Positions 36,676-50,016 of a DNA stretch of 64,000 nucleotides are shown one piece after another. Position 1 is the stretch's first letter, and each line of letters opens with the position of its first letter. Origin of the DNA: Archegozetes longisetosus (lineage: Eukaryota > Arthropoda > Arachnida > Sarcoptiformes > Trhypochthoniidae); assembly GCA_018873245.2 (NCBI GenBank), contig JAEMBT020000007.1, forward strand, positions 5,177,129-5,241,128. Direction: 5' to 3'. Below the pieces are notes generated by a model. It had not been told where the DNA came from, did no database searches, and saw only the letters and a list, made by a program, of their open reading frames with translations. The translations under genes were made by a program, and so were the position numbers.

Positions 36676-37914
36676 GGATGCCCATTTTGGCCCCTCTTTG
36701 CGCCACTGCGCCCCCTATATCATTTGATAGATCTCATCGAATTTTACAAGAATATACATTTGACCTCAGTTTGTACGTCCCCTCAGAAGATAAAGACTAT
36801 TGGAAGTTCAAGGAGGTTCCCAAAAACTGAACTATTTTTCGTACCTACAAACCGACATAACGTATCATTTGTAAACTCATAATGAATGGAATAAACATAT
36901 ATTGGCCTCAACTTGCTAAAACCTATCGCTTGGATGATAGAGGGCAAAGCCTATAGCTGATACTTTAACAGATATCTGAGATATAGGGGTCAATTAATAT
37001 TAAATCACTCATCCTGGCTGATGGGTGCTGAGAGTTCTCATTCAGCGATAGTCTGCATTGGCTAGTAGACGAAAATCCAAAAATAAATTCGAGATTCGAT
37101 CTTAGAATTGTAATACCTACATTTTGATACCATATTTGCAATAAGCCTATATTTTGTCCAAGATTAGTCCCCATTTTTTAGTCCACGTCCTCATTTGGGA
37201 CGACAATGATATACACCATTAAACTCGTCTCGCAAGCACTTTTCAAAAACATATACATCTTTCGTAATTAGACGTACCACATCGTGAGTGCCCTAGTTAG
37301 TAGATCGCAAATATTTACTCTTAATTGAGTATATAAAGATATTTTCAGCCTTTAATTCCTTGAGTAAAAAATCTCAATAGTGATCTGTTTATGAAATCAT
37401 TACAGCACATTATTTATTATCCACGTTAACATCCTGTATATGTTACTATAAGCATGTTAATATATAAGGTTTGGTTTTTGATGTTATTGTAATTACAATG
37501 AAAATGTAAAGTTAATTTTGATATATTTCCCGTTCATTGAACAGGCTTATTCTCTAGTCAATTAATATAAGGAATGTCAAATGAATCCATATTTGGGGGT
37601 CGAGTTCTAAGGGACCGCGGAACTCTCCCTATGCATAATATGTGCACAAAACTTGCGCAAAGCTTTTATATGGCTAACTTTTAACCTGAATTTGTGGTCT
37701 ATAACCTCGTGTTCAGCCTTTCAAATATAGCTTAAGTTAAAAATAATTAGTCCATTTAAAAGTTTCATAATACAAAATGTTAGAATTTTTCTGAGTCTTC
37801 AAACTTTCCTTGTCAGTTAAGGCTATAACACAAAGTGTGATTCACCTCAAATTAAAGACTTTAGAAATCTCAGTACATACTTACAATGAGAGGGCCTACA
37901 AGTGGTTATAAAAG
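36676..37914. other. Repeat-like spacer, unclassified
   Basis: The first 300 bp are less AT-rich than the neighbours and may be further Helitron debris, but I recognise no protein motif. Nothing else is supported. Confidence 0.4.
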
Positions 37915-38216
37915 CTTACATTTCGTTAGTCTCTAAGCAATTGAGATTATAGTTAATTTTAGTTCTTCGAAATTTTTATTGTTCAACAATTATTCAGTAT
38001 TTTATTTAAGAAATATTTTTAATAAATTCAATTTAATTTAAATTAAAATTATAAAACAGATTAACACTTAATGTTTACATAGTTTGAGTGATGAACGAAA
38101 TGAAGCTGTAATTCGATGACTGCATAATAGACGGCATCTCACGAGTAAAACATAACTCAGTTTTACGAGGGTTAACTTTAACTAAAGTAAGCTTTTACCT
38201 CACCTTTTTAGGCAAT
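37915..38216 (+). repeat. Dispersed 302-bp repeat, copy 2
   Basis: Direct-orientation partner of 29172-29473, of the same length. See that entry for shared blocks. Confidence 0.85.
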
Positions 38217-38656
38217 ACGTTCAAACTAGTCAGTACTAGTGTTTTCAAGATTTTTGATTATTCTATTAATATAATGAGTTTCAAATCGTTAGGTTAAAAT
38301 TTTTGGTTAATATTTTAGTATTGATTGCTACTTGTTGTCTCCAAAAATTATTCTTACAGTTAGACTGTAAAGAGCCAGATTTACATATTTGGAAAGATTG
38401 GAAATTATAAATCATATCTACTGAGTAATGAGTGGTGATCACACAAAGACAAAGAATTTTTGTCAGTTGTTGTTGTGAGTCGTTCTGAGACTACAGAAAA
38501 TTTTTGTTGAGACCATTCAATACTGAATAAAGAGGAATGCGCATACATAAAATCATTATTATTTTTCGCGAACGTGATCAAGCTCACATTTTAAACTCAG
38601 TTTTGATTTAATTTTAAATTGTATTAAGCTTCACTATTTTAAACTTAAGATAAGTT

Positions 38657-38920
38657 CAGTAGCGAAGCCAATAGGAGCCTTCTGGTGTTTGGGCTCCTCC
38701 AACTCAAATTTGTTGCTAACTTGATGGAATAAGTTATGACTTTTGAATACGAAGTTTTCTTAACTTCGTTATATAATTACAACTGCAAAAAAAGTAAAAG
38801 TACTAGATAATTCAAGTTTAAAACAACAACGCAATGAGTTTTAATAAAAAAAAAGTATATACTCAATCAAATTGAATATGATACGTGCAGCCCCACTCGA
38901 AATTTCTGGTCTCGCTACTG
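38657..38920. mobile_element. hAT-type MITE, 264 bp
   Basis: The left end CAGTAGCGAAGCCA is inverted at the right end as TGGTCTCGCTACTG. The flanks GATAAGTT (38649-38656) and GACAAGTT (38921-38928) are an 8-bp target duplication with one change. The interior (GGAGCC...GGGCTCC near the left end) resembles hAT termini. No open frame. Confidence 0.85.
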
Positions 38921-38928
38921 GACAAGTT

Positions 38929-40573
38929 ATAAGGAATGTAAGTTACCGCTAGTACTTAACTTAACTCAAAAAGCATTACTGAGGAGCTCACATCAAAACA
39001 ATTAAATATGAAATTTTATAGTAAAGCACAGTGTCTTCATCTGAAAAAAGGTTGAAAGTTCTAAAAATGAAATACATGTATCGAAAAAATGTATCATGGA
39101 GATAATTTGAAATACAGTATGATTGAAACAAGTATTTTATTCATTATTATCAAAATACAAGTTTACTGACTTTGATCAAATGCTCTCCAAGTGAATATCC
39201 AATAACTCTCTGTTTAGTCATTCATTGCTTTGAAATTATAACAGTGTTTCAGAAAAAAATTGCTAAAAATTAATGATCAAAGTATTCTGTCAGAAGTAAA
39301 CTTAATTAGTTGACTCAGAATAATTAAATCTCATGGTCTGATGAGCTTTAAAAAAAAGTTAATATATTTTTCTTATTTATCTTCAAAAGTTCGATTCAGT
39401 CAATTAACTTCAGATAATAAAATAAAATGATGTCTAGTGTCAGACATTAATCACTTTGAAATATAGAAAATAAATGAATTATTTTGGAGGAAAGGGATTA
39501 TTATATTATGAAATGTAAGGGAAAAACAAGTTAAAAGAGCCCCAAATAATATTTCTGAGTCATTGGAGTTGAAGGAACATTACGAACATTACCCAACACT
39601 AACATATTAACATCAAGCAATCATAGCTAACATGATCCTCAAATGTTACCATTAGAGACAGGGATCACAAAATAGCATAAGATGAAAAACTTTTAGTCAA
39701 ATCAAATTCTATTCAAAGGATTTGTAGCTAAAAATTCATAGCATACCTAACGAACAGATAAATAAGACTTAATTTTATATAAGATTTCTGAAAAAATCAT
39801 GTCATAAAATAGTAATAAAAACTTTGAAAAATTAGAGTTTAAGCCTATCTCTAATGTTTTATAGAATCGGTTCTAGTATTAGGTACTGGTTTGATGTATA
39901 ATAAATAGAAAGAAGGAAAGTATATAACGCTATACTACTGATAGCCTCCCGCGAAAGCCCCTCAGAAAAAGCGATACGAGCTCGAATTTATAAAACTCGT
40001 TGGTTTATAGGAGGGCTCTGAGTCCGGGAACAGTGGACGCCTTTATATGCATGAATTGGCACTATCGGCAATAGAATTCTTTGCATCATCACAGAAATGG
40101 GAGATCAGCTCAACATAATGTCTCCCCTCCATGATGAAGAGGCGGAATAACTGAAGGCCCGCTTAGCAGGAGTCCACTAGTACTATGAGCCCCGAAATCT
40201 GCTCTCATTTATCATTTAGTTTCCCCGTCGATCACTGTCTCGATCCAATCCCTTTGCTCGATCATGACTATGAGAGTCGAAATGACCAATTGTTGTGAAG
40301 GTATCACTAGAGTGAGTGTTTGAATCCCCATTTCAGTCACTATTGATCCAATTTAGAATTGTCCCAATGGGAGACTACTCGACCAACAAAACAATAATAT
40401 AAGAGTATATTTAGTCGTAACACGAACCCAATAATCATCTTTCAAGTAAAAAGTTTTCACTCGAAACTCAACAGCTCTTCAGCTACCTTCCATTTGAACT
40501 GACTCGAGTTGGAGAGCTCTTACAGTTATCTCTTATATACTTTTTAGCAGTTAACAATCATTTTCACCCAATT
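38929..40573. other. Upstream flank of the huckebein-like gene
   Basis: Mostly AT-rich. The part at about 39945-40280 is noticeably richer in G and C and more complex; it could hold 5' UTR, enhancer or decayed transposon sequence. No protein motif is recognised there in any frame I read. Confidence 0.4.
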
Positions 40574-41878
40574 ATGGCATTTAAAGAAGTGCGTCGAAGA
40601 AGTAATTTATTCCGTCCGTGGGATTCATCGATATCTGCCACAGCAAACGAAACTCAATCCTCAAATATATCTGAATCACCTCCACCAACTTCAACCAAAA
40701 CTGCATCAACACTTGAATCTCATGTGAAACGAAACAGTTCAAAGTCAAACAACGCTAAAAGCTTAGAACATATGAACTGTTCATCAATGAGAGCCTCAAC
40801 ACTAAGTGATAGTAACATAAACTCTATATCATATCCAACAGTTCCTACAATGCCAGCTCAATGGCAGCCAAATCTAATGTCGAGTTCGAATCATTTGCCA
40901 ATGATGCCAAGACCTGACCTAATGCTAGTTCATCCACATTCGACCATTCCTTTTGCTGACCATATGTTTTATGATCCTCAAGCATTGATCAGCGCCTCGT
41001 CGTTATCCGATCCAAGCCTGATGAATACGCCAGCTATTACGAGGCAATGGAGACAATTGCATCAACAGAAGAAACAAAGGCCTAAAAGATTTCAATGTCC
41101 CCATTGTAGAGTCTCGTTCTCTAATAATGGACAACTCAAGGGACACATTCGGATACATACAGGTATTAATGCTGGACGTGCTAAACAAACTAAATGTTTG
41201 ACAATACTTATACTACTATCTCTTATTATCTGGACTTCTAGGCAATTAATAAGAAAAATCGACAGAAACTCATTTATTGCTTTGATTGTTCGTTTCAGTG
41301 TTTTCTTGATTGAAAAGCTAGTAATACTCAAGTTTTGTGAATATGAAGGTCAATATGAAATAGTTGATTATGACAGTTAAGAATTAGCCGAGTAATTTTT
41401 ACGATCAAAGTTTATTATTGTACTAGTGTGACAACAGTTTTATAGGCGAGCGTCAGATAAAAATTAGTTCAGGTTAAAGTTTAAATACTCCAATAGTAAA
41501 GCTTAGACACTATTCAATTAATTAGAAACTAGCGCAATTCTACTAAAATCAAGTAATCAATCGAATAATTTTCAAATCCAATAATTTAAAGTTATCTATT
41601 ATTTGAATTAAGGTGAGCGCCCGTTCGCTTGTGATCATCCAAACTGTGGAAAGACATTCACGCGTAATGAAGAGCTGACTCGTCATAAGCGCATTCACAC
41701 TGGTTTAAGGCCTTTCTCGTGTTCAGTTTGTGGCAAACGATTTGGTCGTAAGGACCACTTAAAGAAACATGTGAAGACTCATCAACGATCAGCATCAGTG
41801 CCTATTCACATCCCAATGCCAGCTTCGATGCCTTACCATTTCTTCAATGCAGTCAACGGATGGGTTTCTCATATGTGA
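40574..41878 (+). CDS. hkb: Huckebein-like C2H2 zinc-finger repressor, two exons
   Basis: Exons 40574-41162 and 41613-41878 join in phase 1 (ACAG|gtatta ... aattaag|GTGAGC) and give 284 residues. Residues 13-16 are FRPW, the Groucho-binding motif described for Drosophila Huckebein. A Ser/Pro/Met-rich linker with a His/Pro-rich part follows. Three C2H2 fingers are at the C-terminal side: C175/C178/H191/H195 ([10 protein letters not shown]), C203/C208/H221/H225 ([17 protein letters not shown]) and C233/C236/H249/H253 ([16 protein letters not shown]). The middle finger has four residues between its cysteines, as in Sp/KLF/EGR relatives. Linkers are TGERPF and TGLRPF. The intron splits the TG|ERPF linker. 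Expected to bind DNA in the nucleus and repress through Groucho, in terminal/endoderm and neural patterning in flies. Without splicing the frame runs on into intron as far as 41380. AATAAA at about 42108. Confidence 0.82.
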
Positions 41879-44800
41879 TATTAGTCTTTTCATTATTTGT
41901 TGATTAACTTATAAATAATATGCAATTTTATGTATAAAATATAAATAATATCTATATATTGATAGGGAATCAGATGATTCTTATATTTTGAATGACAAAT
42001 CATAAGCCGATAATTTTCATAAAGTAAAAATCATATTTTTCTGCCCAATATTTTCAGAGAACTTATAAACAAAACTTTACTATAAATACGTGTACAGTGA
42101 GAAAGCTTAATAAATTTGATGAAAAGTCATATTCTGTATAGAAGTTTAAAGTTTGAACTGGTTTTCACGCTATAAAGATTTACATAGCTTTTAGCACCAG
42201 TTAAGCGATAACTAGAAAAGTGTCAATTGTCTTCTTGTCAAATATTGGTATACTTGAACATGCATTCGCATCAAGTTCCGACTTATGTCACATTACTGGT
42301 GGTCATGTCGAGCTTCATGTCAGCAGATCATCGATGCGAAAACAATTGATTCATGTTAACATGCAGTGACTTGACTGCCATTTGCCTATGCTTTCTATAC
42401 AACGTTCACTATAACTATGAAATCTAAATGCATTACAGCCTATGAATTCATAACACGCTCCCATCTCTCTATAGGCTAACACTATAACTTCCATCAGAAA
42501 TACTATCTGTAGAGTTGTCTTTTTTGTGTTCTAGTGTTTGATTTTTCGACTAAGTCTGATAGTATCTTCAAATATATAATCTTTATGATTTTCAGCCTTT
42601 GTACTTGTAAATAACAAAATATAAATAACATTACAAACTGATAGACAGGTTCATTTCATAAAGTTATGATAATTTCAAAATAATTTACAAAAAACGATTG
42701 TAAATCAAAATGTGACTCAATAGCTATTCAGCAATCATAATGAAGATCGAAATTTATTTTCATTGAACATATTTAAAACACAACCTATTTTCATAGGCAA
42801 ATAATCAGAACCTTCATAGCTCTCGAATAAAAGTATTGTTGATTTCAGTATACAAAACATATTGGGATGGTTTACTTGATGAGATTTGGCAAAATCGGCT
42901 CCAGATCCGAAATCTCACAAGTCTTTCTAAGGGCTTAAAGCTTTAAAGTGTTCGTGTAAAACATTGAAAAACAACACTTAATCTTTCATTCAATAGTTTT
43001 AACAATAAGCATATTGAGGACTAACTTTTCCCGATTTTACTGTAAAATTTTCTTTTAAGCTCTTTTTTGTTAAGAACTTCCGCACAACTCCAGAAGTAAG
43101 AGTTAGAGATATTTAGTATAACATAATTGATGAAAAAAGCGAGAAAAATATAATTTCTCGTGAAATAGTGCGAAACCACAGCAAATGTGTGTTGAGTAGT
43201 TCAGTAGCAAAACATCCTATTGAGTATCTGACAAGTATCTGACAAAAATGACCGATCTATCTGTGATCGATGTGTTATCCCTTCTTATCGCCAAATCACA
43301 AACCCATATTGCCGTACAATACAGTAGACTCTAGTTATAAATATTTCATAACAATTTTGCTTATGCTTCGCCTTAAATTTATCAAAATTCATTTTAATTT
43401 GTGTGAAACCATAAATATCTATTTGTTTGAAGTATTTGAATAGTTTCAAAATTAAGTGTTAAGTTTGTTTTGCAGAGTTGACTACTATTTAGCTGTTAGT
43501 TTGATATGCAGTATAGCGAGATATCTCTTCTCTTTCTTTCCCAACTCAAGGACAGAATGTCTTTAAGAAGTGAAAATTATTGTCAAGTCTTTGGTGTTTA
43601 ACTCTTCAAAACAACGATACGGCTATTTAGCTCATTGACTGCTGGATGCTTTAGGCAAAAAGTGATTGTGAATCATATGAATGAGTCTAAAAGGTATTAA
43701 AGACTAGTCAAGTAGCAGAATCGCAACATCTTTGTTGTAGGCGGGAGTGGTCTTTAACGGGGCATTTGCTTGTTGTAGGCGGTATTTCTTGCCATCTAGA
43801 CTATTCTTACCATATTTTCTTTTACTCTTTCGTTTTACTTTCGTTTTCGGTTAGTAATCAACTGCAAATCTTATTAATCTTTGCACAAATATCTTCAGTT
43901 ATTCTCAATCAACTCTCAACCAAATTCAGTATCTACTAATTTTCCTATCAAAAATAATATACCACTTATTCTACAGATAACTATGTCCAAAATTTCAACT
44001 GTTTTTAGCGAAATCTTTAAAATTTCTCATTAGATTGCCTGGATTTTTTGTATTAGGTACTATCTGAAAATTTGTTTTTTTAAATCAAATCAAAAGTTGG
44101 TACAAATTAACGGATGGGATGCGTTTCCTTTTTATTGTTAACCATAAAATATTTGGACTCATTTTTGGTTCAAGCCGAATACTGCTTCTTAGACTAAGAT
44201 TACTTTATCGTAAATAATGGACATCAAAGGGATTTTTCAATGCGAAAAAGTATAATGTTTTCCAGTCTTATGAACATTTCAAATGCTAACTTGCTCACAA
44301 TGGTTTACATGAGACCGTTTTCTATATTTATGCCTAACTCTTAACTCTTTTTGTAGTGAAAGACTTTAAGCATTTACACAATAATGATTTTTATTATTTC
44401 CTCAAAACTATTATCACAAGTGAATTTATGAAACTTTCTTTAGATCACAACCTTTTTAGACATATCTTTTACGATTTCACGTGAAGTATAAGAAACATAG
44501 TGTAGTAGTTGAACAAATTTATTCTTGAAATACCATAATAAAAACACTCTCATTCTATTATTCGACAAATATTTTATAACTCAAGAATTGTCGTTTAGAT
44601 GCGATAATTATTTCGTCAAATTTTTTATGGTGACAACTGTGACAATGCTTAGAAATGAACAAAGATGTTTTCTGTTGTAAAGTCACATTTTATGTTAGTT
44701 TACGAGTATTTATCAAATTACCATAGAATCTGACCTTTTCAATCGTTATCAACCTTTAACTCATCATTTATTTATTTGAGATCATCAACGATTAGAATCT

Positions 44801-47699
44801 GAATTTTGTCCAAGTAATAAATGTAATTTCAATCATAGTTAATCTTTTAATCAAGATAATTGTTGATAGTTGCGCGAGTTATAAAAAAAACTCATTAATA
44901 AAAATTGAGTTTACTACAGCTAAATAGTTTTAACAATATTGAAATTCAATAAGAACTCTAAACAACTGTTGAAAAATTGAAGGCAATCCACGCTATTCTT
45001 AACCAGACTGTCATTTTAAGATACTTCTAAAAGTTAGACCAAAGGTCAACAATGTAAGGAACCACATGAACGAACAATACTTTATAGCCTCTCGTTTAGT
45101 TAGTAAAGCATTAAAAGTATCAACATGAGAATCTGCTGCAGTATAAATTAAACTCAAACGTAAGCTTAACAATAATCACTATTAATGTAATATTACAAAA
45201 ACATCTTTACTTATTGAGTAAATTTATCACAATTTATAGGTTAAATCTGATGGCTGTGACTCTTAAGAATAATAGAGGAATGTATTCAATGCTTACCAAG
45301 TTCTTTCATCTGGGCCATCTTAAAAGTTTTAAATAACTCAAGTATAGGCTTTTGATAAGACATTTATTATAAGTTCTGTAAGAATAAGAACTAGATTTTG
45401 ATGTTTCACTTGGAGCTTATACAAAAAGCATTAATATTGACGTGCTAGCATCGAAGTAGATTCAAATTTAATTTATTCGCAAATAAGTTGTATTGTTGAG
45501 GAAAAATGGATATAACTGTTGAGTTATTGATAAAAGTTAAATAGATTAGAGTTGATTGGGACCTATGAGGTATGTTTCTATACATAGGGATAGATTTGCG
45601 AAATCTATGGTAAATAATGTATTACTCTATTTCCTATTTAACTTTTGAGACATTTATTCAACTCTCAACTTTTTCTTATGCCGGTCACGCTTGTCATCGC
45701 TCCAAACTGTTTCTCTTATGTCGAACTGTGATCTATGGCACTGAACTCCTGTTTTTCTTCTATTATTTAGCTATAGCTCGAAAAATGAACACTTTTGAAG
45801 AAAAGCGAAAAGCGATCAATATGTTGGCCAAAAGGCACGCCTGGTTTGCACTACTCTAGTCCTAGTCCGACATCTCCATGAAATTTTACTTTTAGGTATT
45901 CATGTTTTCATAAAGTGTTTCACTCGTGAGTTTTAGACCGTGACTGTTAGTCTGTTTATCGGTGAGTAAGCAGGCGGAAAACGACAAAATGCTGCCATCA
46001 AACACTCCAACCGATATCTTCATACCGATTAGATCCGCTTTTTTCATATTGACTTACACTGAATCGACTCAATTGAAACTACTAGACTTCACTTAAATAT
46101 ATTAGTGGCGTATTTAGCAGTTAATAAAGAGTAGCACTTCTTACAAAAACGTTTTAAGGTTTTCCTAACCGTCATTACAGTGTTTATCAATACCATTAAT
46201 GAGTGTTTTTTCAAATTATCTTCAAAGAAATAAAAATTTATTTCGGAAGCTTATTGGGCATTTGAAAAGGAGCTTCAGAAAAATGATTACATAATAGCTT
46301 GAAAATAGGTTACAGTTGAGTGAAACAAGTCATTTTCCATAAGATTCTATTTCATTAAACCATTAGTTTCATCAAGGACAAGCAAATACTCAATTCACCA
46401 TTAATCAAAATCAAACCACATCAAACGGAAAGTATTCTTCAAATCACATCAATTAATATATCGTATTATATTAATTATCTGAAACTAAAAATTAATTACT
46501 TCAAAATATCTAACAAGTTTATCAAACTGATTACGCCACTGATTTTGAGGTTTTTAGTTCACGAAATTCATTTTGCTACTAACTGTTGAGAGAGAGTCAG
46601 TCTTTTCCAACTTTTTACGGTTGAATTTATTAACAAGAACTGAATTGCTTTATTCAGTATTAGTTTCGCTTCTGGTCTCTAAATACTTTGAATGCCTGGA
46701 CTAAAGCAATGCTTTAGAATCAATTGAAAAACGATATTCTTATTTATCAATTGTCAAAATTGTGACTTTTCAGAGTTGATTGAACTTTCTTTAATGAATA
46801 TTCATATTGCTAAGTGTTTACTTAAGATTCAATAGTGTCTACTACTAGATATAGTGTTACTCATTTCTATCTATTATTCGCTTTCAACGCTACAAAACTT
46901 ACTCTAACATTGTTTGAGCCATTTCTTTAGCTTAAAGTTATGTCAAACTGTTGTCATTTTCAGTAAATTTGTTAAAGTTTAGATTTAGACTTTGGAAATT
47001 GCTCATCAAAAGTTAAATAGTTGAAAAAAGACCAACTATAAATGATATTTATCATTTATTTGGCTTTAAGACTTTAATAACTGGTTAACTTCAGTTAACC
47101 TCTTTGTCTAATTTTATTGGAATCATTCTGTCTGACTTGTATTTTATAACAGAACTAGCATATTTCTCAATGGAGAATTGGCCATTTATCGGTTTCTCAA
47201 ATTTGATCGATTTTAATGTTAGTTGACATGATTTGGATGAAGAATTAATTAAAAGTGCTATGTGCTTTGCATACATAAATTAGCATAGAGCTTGCGATAT
47301 AACTTTGCTGTATAGCATTGCATCAAAATAACATTTATATTAAGTTTGTTTTCGTATAATATTCAATTGTTTGATCAACATTAAAACTATATTAAACATT
47401 AATAAAGTCAAGTTTAACTTAAAGTTGAAAGTTGAAAGTTCAAACACATACTTATTGAAGCAAACATTGAAGGTGTTTGTCTCTTTTGAATGTATTAAAC
47501 GATAAGCGGGTATGTTTTCGCACGTATGCAACAATATACGAGTTCAAAATAGAGAAAAGGCTATTCTTGCTGCTTAATCAATTATTCAATAGGGATTAAG
47601 TGATAGCTTTATATTAACTTTCATTCTGCTAACATTTCTCGCCGCGATGTTGGCTCCGTTCAAACTTCTACCTCAAAGCATAAACGCTTAGGGAAATTC

Positions 47700-47960
47700 T
47701 TAAAAAAAAATTAGAAAATATTCATACGTAAAATTCTGATCTGCTCTGTAAGTACTTAACAGATTTGTAACTTTGAGAATTTGCTTATAGGTACTTAAAT
47801 GTTTGGGTCCTTCAAAGTGACAATAACACTCTTTGAAAGTCGAGGATTTGATGTAATCAAAAGTTTCATTGAGAAAAGCAGTTGACCCTAAAAAACATAA
47901 ATATGAAAAATATTTGAATAAAGATGCAAGCAAAACAGTAAACATGAAAAACACTTTCAA
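47700..47960 (-). CDS. Weak candidate: small secreted protein or exon
   Basis: An 86-residue frame starting MKVFFMFTVLLASLF, a plausible signal peptide. It is followed by NETFDYIKSSTFKECYCHFE and an N-glycosylation site (NFT) near the end. The sequence tttatgttttttag inside codons 20-24 looks like a splice acceptor, so the leader and the rest may not belong together. No family recognised and no poly(A) signal close by. It may be chance in AT-rich DNA. Confidence 0.22.
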   Translation of the reverse strand: MKVFFMFTVLLASLFKYFSYLCFLGSTAFLNETFDYIKSSTFKECYCHFEGPKHLSTYKQILKVTNLLSTYRADQNFTYEYFLIFF

Positions 47961-49948
47961 ATGAGACTAGCATTAGTGCGGAATATATTTCTGACATAAT
48001 TGTGTATTTGGTGTGAAGTTAGATGACATCAAAGAAGTTTAGCAGTGGTTCAGATGAAAAGCAAATTTAACATACAGTCGGTTGCCTTAACCGATAAACA
48101 TATACAATGATAGAAAGTAACGCCTATAGATTACGGGTTTGGGCCTACCTGTGCCCTCCGATCATTTGTATGATGAACAGCTATACACTCTCTTTACCAT
48201 CTCTGCTAAAGTAGCTTTTTCTCAACTCACAATTCCCATTTCGCTGAACTCCAATCTACAGATTTCTCTCTCATATTAAAGTTTCTGTTTTACTATTATC
48301 ACTGTGTACTAATGATTGTCAGAATTATGAACTACAAAAACAATTCTAACAAAATAACTGCTGCCTAAAATTTAATAGCTCGCATCATCATTAGAAATTA
48401 TTGTTTAAAATGTTTGTTTCATTGCATGGTCTATACATTGCTGTGAAGATGATATTTGGAAAACAGTTTCAAAGCTGTATGACTGGTAACAAATCATACT
48501 ATAGTTTGAGCAAATATTCCTATAAAAGGGCTGGCATAAAATGAGAATCTAAAACAAGCTGAGATAATTAGATAAAGATTTACGGAATAGATAGAAACAT
48601 TAGTAAAAGTAGGCATAATAAGGAATGGTAAGATAGAATTTCTTGTAAGTCTGTTGGCCACATGTATTTAATCCACTTGAAGAGTCAAACGTGTTATAGT
48701 GCGCATTGAGTCAAGCGATCCTCATAGCAAAAGGTTGTCCTCACCCGCAATCAATTGTAATAAAGCCCTCTCTTCGTTCGCGTTTTGCATATTATAAAAG
48801 TTGAATCAATGATTGCCTCAAAGCTCTCGAAAATGTATTATAGGCGACGAGATCTCCCCACTTGAACATAACAATAGAGAGTAACGTTTACAAAAAGAGG
48901 CGCACAAAAGGCGCTGACGGCCACTGAAAGAGCCAGTCGTTACTCTAGTTTCATAGCATTCATTTGCAGGAAGCGCTTTCATACGTATATAAATTTCAGA
49001 GTGATTTCTCCGCCACTAACTTCTCTCTAGCATTGAGCTCAAACTTGCCAATATATCAACAGTCAAACTCTTCAAATCTTCATAATTATCATAATGTTCT
49101 TCTAGTTAATTTAGTTAATTTCCGTACCAGTTATGAGCCTAACTTTGAGTTAAACTTGACTTTTCTATTTGAAAATTGAGTCAAACAATAAGTAGACTAA
49201 ACTGTTTAGCCAAGAATAATGTCCTTTTGTAAAGAACTCATCAATCGAAGAATACCTATGAAGTTATATACACTGTAAAAACGATAAATCCTCACGATTG
49301 AGTCTGGAATGCTTTTATTTGAGAGGAAAATGTAAATTCACTAAACAAGAGCTCTCGTGAACTAATGCTGCGTAAAACTCTGAACCTCAAAAGACTGAAT
49401 TTATTCCTCTTATGCTTCAATTCAAATTGAATTTGATATTAAAGAGATCTTGATTTTTCTCACTTAGTATGCAAGTTGTGCAATCAATTCAATTAGTGAC
49501 AAACTTATCTACGTAAAGCGCAAATTCTTGTTTGAAGATCTGGCCATGATCTGAGCAATGATTTAATTATATTTATAATCTACTCAAATAAAAATTCTTT
49601 ACATTCTCGATATTGATGTATATTCTTTTGTAACTTAAAATTTTCGTACCAAGTAATTGAAAATTGCATTAAGCAAAGCAAAAGACTCCTTACAATGCAG
49701 AGAATTTTGTAGACAGATTTTAGCCTTAATGGCATTAAATGCATAATAGAAAGTTCTGTAAAGAGAGTGAGAAAAGCAAATCCCATTTCAAAAAATATAT
49801 AATGGCTCATGCTTGCACTTCACTGAATAGTATTGGTAACAAAGCTGTCATTCTTTAAATAGTGTTAGTTTTTTATTATTGATTTAGACCCTCTCGAAGT
49901 ATAAATGAAAGTTGAAGAGCGCCCATATTAGGCCCATCAAGCGTAAGG

Positions 49949-50016
49949 TGTAAATGGTACATTTTAATAAATGTAAATGGTACACTTTCTATACGTATAT
50001 GGTACATTTTCTATAC
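49949..50016. repeat. 22-bp imperfect tandem repeat, three copies
   Basis: Units around 49951, 49974 and 49996 share TA(A/T)ATGGTACA(T/C)TTT, followed by CTATACG or AATAAATG. Confidence 0.75.

Noticed and set aside
41092-41331. Minus-strand frames over the huckebein-like exon
   Set aside because: Antisense shadows of the first finger and the following intron.
45617-45859. 80-codon hydrophobic frame
   Set aside because: Some protein-like texture, but no family match, no splice sites that extend it and no poly(A) signal; left as unproven.
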